DNA of 29,382 bases. It comes from Oscillospiraceae bacterium. Lineage in GTDB: Bacteria; Bacillota; Clostridia; Oscillospirales; Oscillospiraceae. The first letter of the stretch is position 1. The number at the start of each line of letters is the position of its first letter. Positions 14,994 through 22,315 of this stretch are shown one piece after another. Made by a program: the position numbers and the translations under genes. The stretch spans positions 1-29,382 of the forward strand of contig JAEEUX010000003.1 in the NCBI GenBank assembly GCA_016290695.1. Reading direction: 5' to 3'. The notes beneath the pieces were generated by a model. The model did no database searches and had not been told where the DNA came from. It saw only the letters and a program-made list of their open reading frames with translations.

Positions 14994-17900
14994 TGTATCT
15001 GAAAGCGCTGGAAATTCAGGGTTTTAAATCGTTTCCCGAGAAGGTGCGCCTCTCCTTTGAAAAGGAGATAACCGCCATAGTCGGGCCGAACGGCAGCGGA
15101 AAATCGAATATATCCGACGCGATAAGCTGGGTCCTCGGCGAGCAGCGCACGAAGGCGCTTCGCGGCTCGAAGATGGAGGACGTTATCTTCGGCGGCACGC
15201 AGGAGCTGGGCAAGCTCAGCTTCGCGCAGGTGAGCCTCATCCTCGATAACTCGGCGGGCGCGTTTTCCGCCGAACCGGGCGAGCTTACCGTGACGCGGCG
15301 CTATTACCGCAGCGGTGAAAGCGAATATTACATAAACAAGCGCTCCGTGCGCCTGAAGGACGTAAACGAGCTTTTCATGGACACGGGCCTCGGGCGCGAC
15401 GGCTATTCCATGATAGGCCAGGGCCGCGTGGACGAGATTTTAGCCGCAAAAAGCATCGACCGCCGCGAGGTTTTCGAGGAGGCGGCGGGCATTTCGCGCT
15501 ACCGCTACAGGCGCGAGGAATCGCAGAGAAAGCTGGACAGAACCGCGGAAAACCTCGTGCGCGTAAACGATAAGATAAGCGAGCTGGAGCTGAGTGTCGA
15601 GCCTCTTCGCAAGCAGGCGGAGGTTGCGAAAAAATACCTCACGCTGCGCGACGAGCTGCGCGGCCTTGAAATTTCGATATGGATGGACGCGCTCGACAAG
15701 CTCGGCGAGAAGAGCGCCGCGCTGCGCGAGGAGTACGCCGACATGGGCGACGCGCTCGAAAAGGCGAAGGCGGAGCTGCAGGCTATGTACGGCGCGGCGG
15801 AGGAATTTTCCGGCGCTCTGCGCGAGCGGGAGGAGCGCAGCGAGGAGCTGCGCGCGGAGATTTCCGCCCTCGAAGGGCGCGCTGCTGATAAGGACAGCGA
15901 GCTTGCTGTTAAGCAGGCTAATATAAAGAGCAATAACGAGACGATAGACCGCCTCAGTTTTGAAATAAGCGAGCAGACGGGGCGCGACGGGAGCCTGCGC
16001 GAGCAGATAGAGCATCAGCGCGCCCGCATCGGCGAAATCACCGCCGAGCTTGCCTCCATAGACGCCGACTGCGCCGCCCTCACGGACGAATCCGGCGAGG
16101 CGGACTCTGCGGCGAGCGAGAGTGAAGCGGAGATGAACTCCCTCCTTGCCGCAGCCGCAGCCGAGGAAAACGCGGCGGCAGCCGCGCGGGCGCGCCATGA
16201 AGCGCTCGTTTCCGCGCTGAACGAGCAGCGCGCTCGCGTCGAAACCGCAAAATCCGAGCGCGAGGGCAGCGCGGAGCGCCTCGAAACGGAGCGCAGCGCC
16301 CTAAAAGCGCGCAAAAAGGAGCTCGGCGAGCAGAAGGAAGCGCTCACGAGCATCGAAAACCGCATCGCGGGCTTCCGCATGAAGGCGGCGCAGCGCGCGA
16401 AGAAGGCGGAGGAACTGAAGGAGCGCAGAACGGCGCTCGAAATGGAGGAAAACCGCGTGGCCTCGCGCGTTCAGCTCCTCGGCGACATGAAGAAGGAATA
16501 CGAGGGCTTTTCCCGCGCGGTCAAGGCCGTCATGCAGGCCCAGCGCGGCGGCGCGCTGAAAAACGTCCACGGCACGGTGGCGGAGCTCATCCGCGTGCCG
16601 GACGAATACACTATGGCGGTAGAGACCGCGCTCGGCGACTCGATGCAGCACATAGTGGTTGACCGCGAGGAGGACGGCAAGGCGGGCATAAACATGCTCA
16701 AACGCCGCGACGCCGGCCGCGCGACCTTTCTGCCCATTTCCGTCATCCGGGGCTCGGAGCTGGAGCTTCCCGAGCTCGAGGACGAGCCGGGCGTCATCGG
16801 CCTTGCCTCGCGCCTCATTGATTATAAGGATAAATACGCGCCCATCGTCCGCAATCTGCTCGGCCACGTCGTCGTTGTCGAGGACCTTGAAAGCGCCATC
16901 GGCATATCCCGCCGCGTGAAAACGCGCATGAAAATGGTCACGCTCGACGGGCAGGTAATGAACGTCGGCGGCTCGATGACGGGCGGCAGCGCGGCGAAGA
17001 ACGTGGGCATAATCTCCCGCGCGAACGAGCTGGACAGCCTGCGGGCGAGCCTTGAAAAAATCAAGGCGGAGCTCAGCGAAAGCGGCGCGGAGCTCGGCGA
17101 AGCGCAGCGCCTGAGCGCCGAGGCAGAGTATGAAACGGAGCTTTTACAGACCGAGCTGCGCGAAACGCAGGACGCCGTTTTGAAGCTCGAAACCGAAATT
17201 TCGCAGCGCGAATTCCTTTGCGCCTCGCTCGAGGAGGCGGACAGCCAGAACGCCAAAACCCTCGAAGCGGGCGAAAGCCTTATCCGTAAAAGCGAAGCCG
17301 ACTGCGCCGAGGCGCAGTCCGAGGCCGGAAAGCACGAGAAGGCGGCGCTGGAGCTGCGCGAAAAGATAGCCGCGCTCACCAGAGGGCGCGAGGAGCAGCT
17401 CCGGCGGTTGAACGCGCTGACCGAGCGCCTGAACGCGATGCGCAGCCGCGCATCCTCCCTCATGTCCGAGCAAAGCGCCGTCGAGCGCCATATTTCGGAG
17501 TGGGAGGGCCTGCTCGCGGAGTTTTCCGCACAGGCGGACGAGAAAAAGGCCGCGATAACCGCCCTGCGCCAGAAGGGAACCGTCCTTTCCGGCGAGGCGG
17601 CAATGCTCGAAAACGAGGCCGCGGCGCTGAGAAGCGAAATAGAAGCCGTCCGCGCAAGGCTCGACGAAAACATAGCCCGCCGGAACGAAGCCGAGGCGCG
17701 CCGCGCGAAAAACGAAAAGCTCGCGCAGGAGAAAAACGGCGAAATAGTCGAGCTGGAACGCGCCTGGGCGCGCGTGGAGCAGCGCAAGCAGGCCGCCGAC
17801 ATGGAGGAAAAGCAGCTCGTAGACAAGCTCTGGGACACGTACGAATTATCCCGCAGCGCGGCGCAGCGCCAGCGCATGGAGCTTGAAAGCGTATCGAAGG

Positions 17901-18550
17901 CGACGAAGCGCGCAAGCGAGCTCAAGCGCGAAATCTCCGCGCTCGGGACGCCGAACATCGGCGCCATCGAAGAATATGAGCGCGTGAACGGCCGCTACAC
18001 CTACCTCACCGGCCAGCGGGACGACATTCTCGGCGCTATGGGCGAGCTTGAAAAGCTCATAGGCGACGTTACGCGCGAAATGGAGGAAATTTTCCTCACG
18101 CAGTTCCGCCTCATAAACGAAAACTTCAAGGAGACCTTCCGCGAGCTCTTCGGCGGCGGCGCGGCGACGCTCGAGCTTGAAGACGAGGCGGACGTTCTCA
18201 ACTGCGGCGTCGAGATACGGGTCCAGCCCCCGGGCAAGACGCAGAAAACGCTTACGCTGCTTTCCGGCGGCGAACGCGCCTTCGTCGCTATCGCGCTGTA
18301 TTTTGCGATTATGAAGGTGCGCCCGACGCCGTTTTGCGTGCTCGACGAGATAGAGAGCGCGCTCGACGAAAAGAACGTGGCGCGTTTCGCCGATTATCTG
18401 CACAAGGTCTGCGCCAACACGCAGTTCCTCGTCATAACCCACCGGCGCGGCAGCATGGAGCGCGCGGACGTGCTTTACGGAGTTACCATGCAAAAGGGCG
18501 TTTCCAAGGTTCTGAGCATAGACCTTGAGGAAGCGCTGAAAAAATACTGA
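14993..18550 (+). CDS. smc: Chromosome segregation protein SMC
   Basis: SMC dimers with ScpA and ScpB extrude DNA loops and organise the chromosome. The 1185-residue length is typical. The N-terminal ATPase half has Walker A GPNGSGKSN (residues 31-39). Two long coiled coils rich in Glu, Ala, Arg and Lys flank a globular hinge at about residues 520-680, with VETALGDSMQHIVVD and GGSMTGGS as hinge markers. The C-terminal half has the ABC signature LSGGERAF near residue 1087 and Walker B PFCVLDEIESALDE near 1112. It starts in the stop codon of the radical SAM gene (TGATG), and ftsY follows 14 bases later, a conserved order in Firmicutes. Confidence 0.98.
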   Translation: MYLKALEIQGFKSFPEKVRLSFEKEITAIVGPNGSGKSNISDAISWVLGEQRTKALRGSKMEDVIFGGTQELGKLSFAQVSLILDNSAGAFSAEPGELTVTRRYYRSGESEYYINKRSVRLKDVNELFMDTGLGRDGYSMIGQGRVDEILAAKSIDRREVFEEAAGISRYRYRREESQRKLDRTAENLVRVNDKISELELSVEPLRKQAEVAKKYLTLRDELRGLEISIWMDALDKLGEKSAALREEYADMGDALEKAKAELQAMYGAAEEFSGALREREERSEELRAEISALEGRAADKDSELAVKQANIKSNNETIDRLSFEISEQTGRDGSLREQIEHQRARIGEITAELASIDADCAALTDESGEADSAASESEAEMNSLLAAAAAEENAAAAARARHEALVSALNEQRARVETAKSEREGSAERLETERSALKARKKELGEQKEALTSIENRIAGFRMKAAQRAKKAEELKERRTALEMEENRVASRVQLLGDMKKEYEGFSRAVKAVMQAQRGGALKNVHGTVAELIRVPDEYTMAVETALGDSMQHIVVDREEDGKAGINMLKRRDAGRATFLPISVIRGSELELPELEDEPGVIGLASRLIDYKDKYAPIVRNLLGHVVVVEDLESAIGISRRVKTRMKMVTLDGQVMNVGGSMTGGSAAKNVGIISRANELDSLRASLEKIKAELSESGAELGEAQRLSAEAEYETELLQTELRETQDAVLKLETEISQREFLCASLEEADSQNAKTLEAGESLIRKSEADCAEAQSEAGKHEKAALELREKIAALTRGREEQLRRLNALTERLNAMRSRASSLMSEQSAVERHISEWEGLLAEFSAQADEKKAAITALRQKGTVLSGEAAMLENEAAALRSEIEAVRARLDENIARRNEAEARRAKNEKLAQEKNGEIVELERAWARVEQRKQAADMEEKQLVDKLWDTYELSRSAAQRQRMELESVSKATKRASELKREISALGTPNIGAIEEYERVNGRYTYLTGQRDDILGAMGELEKLIGDVTREMEEIFLTQFRLINENFKETFRELFGGGAATLELEDEADVLNCGVEIRVQPPGKTQKTLTLLSGGERAFVAIALYFAIMKVRPTPFCVLDEIESALDEKNVARFADYLHKVCANTQFLVITHRRGSMERADVLYGVTMQKGVSKVLSIDLEEALKKY

Positions 18551-18564
18551 TTCGGAGCGAAATT

Positions 18565-19476
18565 ATGGGATTTTTCGGAAAAATCAAAGAAGGACTCAGC
18601 AAAACAAGGAGCAATATCACGAACCAGCTTCACGGCATGTTCGACAGCTTCACCGGCGCCAACGACGAATTTTTCGACGAGCTAGAGGAAACGCTTATTA
18701 CGGCGGACGTGGGCGTGGAGCTCGCGATGGACTGCGTGGAAAAGCTGCGCGAGGAAGTGAAAAAGAAGGGACTGCGCGGCGCGGAGGAGATAAGAAACGC
18801 GCTCGCGGCAATTTTGAAGGAAATCCTCGCCTTTGAGGATACTTCGCTCGATACTTCCTCGAAGCCCTCGGTCATCCTCGTCATCGGCGTAAACGGCGTG
18901 GGCAAGACGACGACTATCGGCAAGCTCGCCACGCGCTATGTTTCCGAGGGCAAAAAAGTCCTCCTCTGCGCGGGCGACACCTTCCGCGCGGCGGCTGCCG
19001 AGCAGCTTACGATATGGGCCGAGCGCTCGGGCGCGGACATAGTGCGCCATGAGGAGGGCTCCGACCCCGGCGCCGTTATATTCGACGGCATCGCGGCGGC
19101 GAAGGCGCGCGGCGCGGACATTATCATCTGCGACACGGCGGGCCGCCTGCACAATAAGCAGAACCTTATGAACGAGCTTGCGAAAATCAACAAAATAATC
19201 GACAGGGAGCTTCCCGGCGCAAGCCGCGAAAACCTCCTTGTAATCGACGCGACGACCGGCCAGAACGGGCTAATCCAGGCCAAGCAGTTTTCCGAGGCGG
19301 CGGGAGTTACCGGCGTCGTCCTCACGAAGCTCGACGGCACGGCGCGCGGCGGCATAGTCTTCGCCGTGGCGAAGGAAATGGGCATCCCCGTGAAGCTCGT
19401 GGGCGTCGGCGAAAAGGCGGGCGACCTTATCGACTTTGACGGTGACGATTTTGTGAGGGCGCTGCTGGATGAGTGA
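18565..19476 (+). CDS. ftsY: Signal recognition particle receptor FtsY
   Basis: FtsY is the membrane-associated GTPase that receives SRP-ribosome complexes for cotranslational membrane insertion. The 303-residue protein has the four-helix N domain (about 20-95) and the G domain: P-loop GVNGVGKT (108-115), DTFRAAAAEQL, DTAGRLHNKQNLMNEL and TKLDGTARGG. It starts with MGFFGKIKEGLSKTR, the short amphipathic membrane-targeting helix found in Gram-positive FtsY, and lacks the long acidic A domain of the E. coli protein. It overlaps the next gene by 8 bases. Confidence 0.98.
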   Translation: MGFFGKIKEGLSKTRSNITNQLHGMFDSFTGANDEFFDELEETLITADVGVELAMDCVEKLREEVKKKGLRGAEEIRNALAAILKEILAFEDTSLDTSSKPSVILVIGVNGVGKTTTIGKLATRYVSEGKKVLLCAGDTFRAAAAEQLTIWAERSGADIVRHEEGSDPGAVIFDGIAAAKARGADIIICDTAGRLHNKQNLMNELAKINKIIDRELPGASRENLLVIDATTGQNGLIQAKQFSEAAGVTGVVLTKLDGTARGGIVFAVAKEMGIPVKLVGVGEKAGDLIDFDGDDFVRALLDE

Positions 19477-20077
19477 GGTTAAATTCGTGCTTGCCAGCAA
19501 CAATAAGGGCAAGCTGCGCGAAATGCGCGAAATCCTCGGCGAGGCGGGCGTGAGCGTCCTTTCGCAGAGCGAGGCGGGCATACAGGTAGAGCCCGATGAA
19601 ACGGGCACGACATTCGAGGAAAACGCGCTCATCAAGGCGCGCGCGGCATGTCTTGCTGCTGGTATCCCCGCCATAGCGGACGATTCCGGCCTTGTCGTAG
19701 ACGCGCTCGGCGGCGCGCCGGGGATTTATTCGGCGCGTTACGGAAACTGCGCCACGGACGAAGAGCGCGTCGAGCTGCTGCTCAGCAATATGCGCGGCAA
19801 GGAACAAAGGAGCGCGCGCTTCGTCTCATGTATAGCGGCGGTTTTCCCGAACGGCGACGAGCTTGTTACACGCGGCGAGTGCGAGGGCGAGATTACCCAG
19901 TCGCCCGCCGGGGAGAACGGCTTCGGCTACGACCCCATATTTTACATGGCCTGCTTCGGCAGGACGCTCGCGGAGGTCTCGGCGGAGGAGAAAAACGGCG
20001 TTTCTCACCGGGGCAAGGCGCTTCGCGCGATGAAAACAAAGCTTGACGAATATTTTAAGGAGAATAAACCATGCTGA
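19469..20077 (+). CDS. rdgB: XTP/dITP diphosphatase (RdgB/HAM1 family)
   Basis: The enzyme hydrolyses deaminated purine nucleoside triphosphates to monophosphates and so keeps them out of DNA and RNA. Its 202 residues include the family motifs VLASNNKGKLREM (8-20), TTFEENALIKARA, ADDSGLVVDALGGAPG, SARYG, the catalytic-loop region GENGFGYDPIF, and SHRGKAL near the end. It overlaps ftsY by 8 bases and the following yhbY by 7 bases, so the three genes are likely translated in a coupled manner. Confidence 0.96.
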   Translation: MSEVKFVLASNNKGKLREMREILGEAGVSVLSQSEAGIQVEPDETGTTFEENALIKARAACLAAGIPAIADDSGLVVDALGGAPGIYSARYGNCATDEERVELLLSNMRGKEQRSARFVSCIAAVFPNGDELVTRGECEGEITQSPAGENGFGYDPIFYMACFGRTLAEVSAEEKNGVSHRGKALRAMKTKLDEYFKENKPC

Positions 20078-20361
20078 CCGGAAAAGAAAGAGCGAAGCTC
20101 AGAAGCATAGCCAACGGCGAGGATACGATACTCTACGTCGGCAAGGGCGGCGTTACGGAGAATATAATAAAGCAGGCGGAGGACGCGCTCGCCGCGCGCG
20201 AGCTCATAAAGGGCAGAGTCCTCGAAAATTCGCTGCTCACGGCGCGCGAAGCCTGCGACGAAATAGCCGAAAAAACCGGCGCGGAGGGCGTTCAGGTGAT
20301 AGGCAGCCGCTTCGTGCTGTATAAGGCAAATCCGAAGGAACCGAAGATAAGCTTGAAATAA
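20071..20361 (+). CDS. yhbY: YhbY-family (CRM domain) RNA-binding protein
   Basis: YhbY proteins bind the 50S ribosomal precursor through a single CRM domain. The 96-residue protein shows the conserved LTGKERAKLRSIAN start, VGKGGVTENI (GKGG loop, residues 24-27), ALAARELIKGRVL and QVIGSRFVLYK. AAGGAG lies 9 bases before the ATG, inside the 3' end of rdgB. In Bacillus the homologue yqeI is next to nadD and yqeK; here the NadD-YqeK gene is the next large gene, after a repeat-filled gap. Confidence 0.95.
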   Translation: MLTGKERAKLRSIANGEDTILYVGKGGVTENIIKQAEDALAARELIKGRVLENSLLTAREACDEIAEKTGAEGVQVIGSRFVLYKANPKEPKISLK

Positions 20362-20362
20362 G

Positions 20363-20438
20363 GCGGCGCTGCGCGCCGCAGTGAATTGTCCCTCGGACGT
20401 GAATTGCGGCATTCGCCAAATGAATTGCGCTTCGCGCA
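20363..20438 (+). repeat. Array of TGAATTG units each followed by a tiny hairpin
   Basis: After a perfect hairpin GCGGCGC-TGC-GCGCCGC (20363-20379) come three units: TGAATTG with GTCC-CTC-GGAC (20382-20398), TGAATTG with GGC-ATTC-GCC (20400-20417), and TGAATTG with TGCGC-TTC-GCGCA (20421-20438). The hairpin sequence changes each time while the leading heptamer is constant. Confidence 0.7.
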
Positions 20439-20493
20439 TTGCAATATGGTTAATGAATGTAAAAATCCTATACTGTAGGAGCGGGCGACCTCG

Positions 20494-20570
20494 ACCACCC
20501 GCCGCGCATAGCGCGGTCTGCTTTCGCTCCCCTTGGATAAGGGGAGCTGGCGTGAAGCGCCTGAGAGGTC
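20494..20570 (-). repeat. Intergenic repeat family B, copy 2
   Basis: On the minus strand this reads GACCTCTCAG, GCGCTTCAC, GCCAGCTCCCCT, a loop, AGGGGAGCGAAAG, then CGCGGCGGGTGG. It matches copy 1 at 2189-2257 with small insertions and deletions. The GCTCCCCT/AGGGGAGC stem is the core. Confidence 0.75.
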
Positions 20571-20594
20571 GCCTTTTCGTGGCTTTGCCGCGAC

Positions 20595-20660
20595 GGAACG
20601 CCGGGGACGGCGTTCCCTACCGGACAGGTATCAACCATATTACAATGTACAAATGGCAAG
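20595..20660 (-). repeat. Palindromic repeat family A, copy 2, with TGTACA module
   Basis: GGAACGCCG (20595-20603) and CGGCGTTCC (20608-20616) pair perfectly around GGGA, followed by CTAC. On the minus strand the hairpin is preceded by TTGTACATTGTAATATGGTTGA and TGTCCGGTAG; the same module precedes copy 4 at 29299 with few differences. Confidence 0.88.
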
Positions 20661-20796
20661 TGCCCTGCCGGGGGCAAGCCCCCGTCCCACATTGCTGCCG
20701 ACCATAGTTTTGGGTGTAATCATCAACCACATTACATTTACACATCTACACATCAAGCGCTTTGCCTTTACACAAAACCGGAAACGAGGCGGGAAG

Positions 20797-20922
20797 ATGA
20801 AAAAATGTTTCAAATACGTCCTCGCGGCGATTGGTCTGCTGCTGTTCTTCTTTTTGCTTGACGACAGCGGCGTGGGCATGAAGGACAGAATCAAAAAAGC
20901 GAAAAACTGGGCGGAAAAATAG
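20797..20922 (+). CDS. 41-residue single-pass membrane miniprotein
   Basis: The short frame encodes a basic N-terminus (MKKCFKY), one strongly hydrophobic segment (VLAAIGLLLFFFLL, about residues 8-21) and a charged C-terminal half ending IKKAKNWAEK. A GAGGCGGGA ribosome binding site lies just upstream of ATG 20797, and the frame ends 32 bases before the NadD-YqeK gene. I recognise no family. Translation is supported by the ribosome binding site and the organised transmembrane-plus-amphipathic composition, but the size makes chance possible. The leader peptides of small secreted proteins look partly similar, yet no cleavage site is evident. Confidence 0.6.
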   Translation: MKKCFKYVLAAIGLLLFFFLLDDSGVGMKDRIKKAKNWAEK

Positions 20923-20954
20923 GCGGAAGCCACCTGAGGGAGGGACTATCGCGT

Positions 20955-22115
20955 ATGAAAATCGGAATATTCGGAGGAACCTTCAACCCCGCGCACACGG
21001 GCCACATAAAGGCCGCGCGGACGGCCGTGGAGAGCCTCGGGCTGGATAAGCTCCTCATCATACCGACGGCGCAGCCGCCGCACAAGGAGCTGCCGGTAAA
21101 TTCCCCGACGGCGGACGAGCGCCTTGAAATGGCGCGGCTGGCCTTCGATGAGGTCCCGCGCGCGGAGGTATGCGACATAGAGCTTCGGCGCGGAGGCAAA
21201 AGCTACACCGTGGACACGCTGCGCGAGCTGCGCCGCATTTACCCGGACGGGGAATTCTTCCTCATGATGGGAACGGACATGTTCCTCAATTTCACCGCCT
21301 GGTACAAGGTGGAGGAAATTCTGCGCGAGGCGCGCCTTGCCGTCCTCGACCGCGAGGACGCGAGCAGGGAGATACGCGATTACGCGGAGATGCTGCGGCG
21401 CGACTGGGGCGCGCGCGTAGACATCGTGCCCATAGAGCCGGTCGTCGTTTCCTCGACCGAGCTGCGCGCGCTGCTTCAAAGCGCCTCGGGCGCGGAGTAC
21501 CTCGCCCCGGCGGTGTACGCCTACATAGTGAAAAACCGGTTTTTCGGCGTCAGACCCGAGCTTTCGTGGCTGCGCGAGCGCTCGCGCGAGCTGCTTGACC
21601 CAAAGCGCGTGCCCCACGTCGAGGGCTGCGAGCAGGAGGCCGTGCGCCTCGCGGAAAGATGGGGCGAGGACACATATTCCGCCGCCGCTGCCGGAATTTT
21701 ACACGATATTACCAAAAAATGCAGTGAAAATGAACAGTTGATATTATGTGAGAAATATGGTACACTAATTGATACCTTTGAGCGGGAAAGCCCCAAGCTT
21801 CTCCACGCGAAAACGGGCGCGGACATGGCCTACGCCGAGTTTGGCATAAGCGAAAAGGTCCGCGACGCCATCCGCTGGCACACCACGGGGCGCGACAACA
21901 TGACCCTGCTGGAAAAGATAATCTACATGGCTGATTACATCGAGCCGAACCGCAGCTTCGACGGAGTTGACGAGCTGCGCCGCCTTGCATACGAAAACCT
22001 TGACGCGGCGTTGGTCCTGGGCCTTAAAATGAGCATCGAGGACGTTTCTTCGCGCGGCTCGCAGCCGCACCCGATGTCGCAGAAGGCGCTGGAATATTTG
22101 CTCAGCGCCGATTGA
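20955..22115 (+). CDS. nadD: NadD-YqeK fusion: nicotinate mononucleotide adenylyltransferase plus HD-domain Ap4A hydrolase
   Basis: The 386-residue protein joins two proteins encoded by adjacent genes (nadD and yqeK) in Bacillus. Residues 1-195 form NadD, which makes nicotinate adenine dinucleotide in NAD synthesis: GGTFNPAHTGH (7-17) is the nucleotidyltransferase motif, and SSTELR (166-171) is the second. Residues 203-386 form an HD domain like YqeK, known to hydrolyse diadenosine tetraphosphate: His221, His250-Asp251, His284, His309 and Asp327 (ILHDITKK, IRWHTTG, YMADYIEPNR) are the metal ligands. The reading frame is continuous, with no stop between domains. A ribosome binding site (GGGAGGGA) lies about 10 bases upstream. 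A short AT-rich patch falls inside the HD domain. Confidence 0.93.
   Translation: MKIGIFGGTFNPAHTGHIKAARTAVESLGLDKLLIIPTAQPPHKELPVNSPTADERLEMARLAFDEVPRAEVCDIELRRGGKSYTVDTLRELRRIYPDGEFFLMMGTDMFLNFTAWYKVEEILREARLAVLDREDASREIRDYAEMLRRDWGARVDIVPIEPVVVSSTELRALLQSASGAEYLAPAVYAYIVKNRFFGVRPELSWLRERSRELLDPKRVPHVEGCEQEAVRLAERWGEDTYSAAAAGILHDITKKCSENEQLILCEKYGTLIDTFERESPKLLHAKTGADMAYAEFGISEKVRDAIRWHTTGRDNMTLLEKIIYMADYIEPNRSFDGVDELRRLAYENLDAALVLGLKMSIEDVSSRGSQPHPMSQKALEYLLSAD
21738..21766 (+). promoter_or_regulatory. Promoter-like sequence in an AT-rich patch of the YqeK domain
   Basis: TTGATA at 21738-21743 and TACACT at 21761-21766 are 17 bases apart inside a stretch (about 21700-21780) that is far richer in A and T than the surrounding code. 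It could drive the LCP gene 550 bases downstream, or may simply reflect local composition. Confidence 0.3.
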
Positions 22116-22160
22116 GGCAGGGCACCCGCATCGCTGCGCCGCAGCCATACAGTTGATTCG

Positions 22161-22193
22161 CAGCCCTGTAGGGCGCGTCGTCCCCGACGCGCC
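22161..22193 (+). repeat. Palindromic repeat family A, copy 3
   Basis: After CGCAGCCCTGTAG, GGCGCGTCG (22172-22180) and CGACGCGCC (22185-22193) form a perfect 9-bp stem around TCCC. Orientation is the reverse of the plus-strand reading of copies 1 and 2. It sits between the NadD-YqeK gene and the LCP gene. Confidence 0.85.
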
Positions 22194-22259
22194 GAAAGCA
22201 GACGCCGCGATTTTGCAGGGCGGAAAAACGCCCGATTACACAGAAATTCCAAATATACA

Positions 22260-22275
22260 GCCCGCTCAGGCGGGC
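22260..22275 (+). other. Small GC hairpin ahead of the LCP gene
   Basis: GCCCGC-TCAG-GCGGGC is a perfect 6-bp hairpin 40 bases before the LCP start. Another small hairpin, GGGCG-GAAAAA-CGCCC, is just upstream near 22218. Neither is followed by a T-run. Confidence 0.5.
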
Positions 22276-22315
22276 AGCGAACAAAGAGCGTTTACTCTAA
22301 GGGGTAAAGAAAAAA

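Larger units (their letters stand above)
20362..20796. other. Composite intergenic repeat region
   Basis: About 435 bases without a recognised gene are packed with short palindromic units: a 7-bp hairpin, three TGAATTG-plus-hairpin units, a GTAGGAGCGGGCGACC element near 20474, family B copy 2, family A copy 2 with its TGTACA module, a GGGGGC-AA-GCCCCC hairpin (20670-20683), and a partial second copy of the ATCAACCA module at 20722-20744. These units are also found in other gaps in the window, so the region looks assembled from several mobile or recurring small elements. Confidence 0.75.

Noticed and set aside
20363..20800. CRISPR-like array in the yhbY-nadD gap
   Set aside because: Units are of mixed type, spacing is irregular, there are no uniform direct repeats with unique spacers, and no cas genes are nearby.
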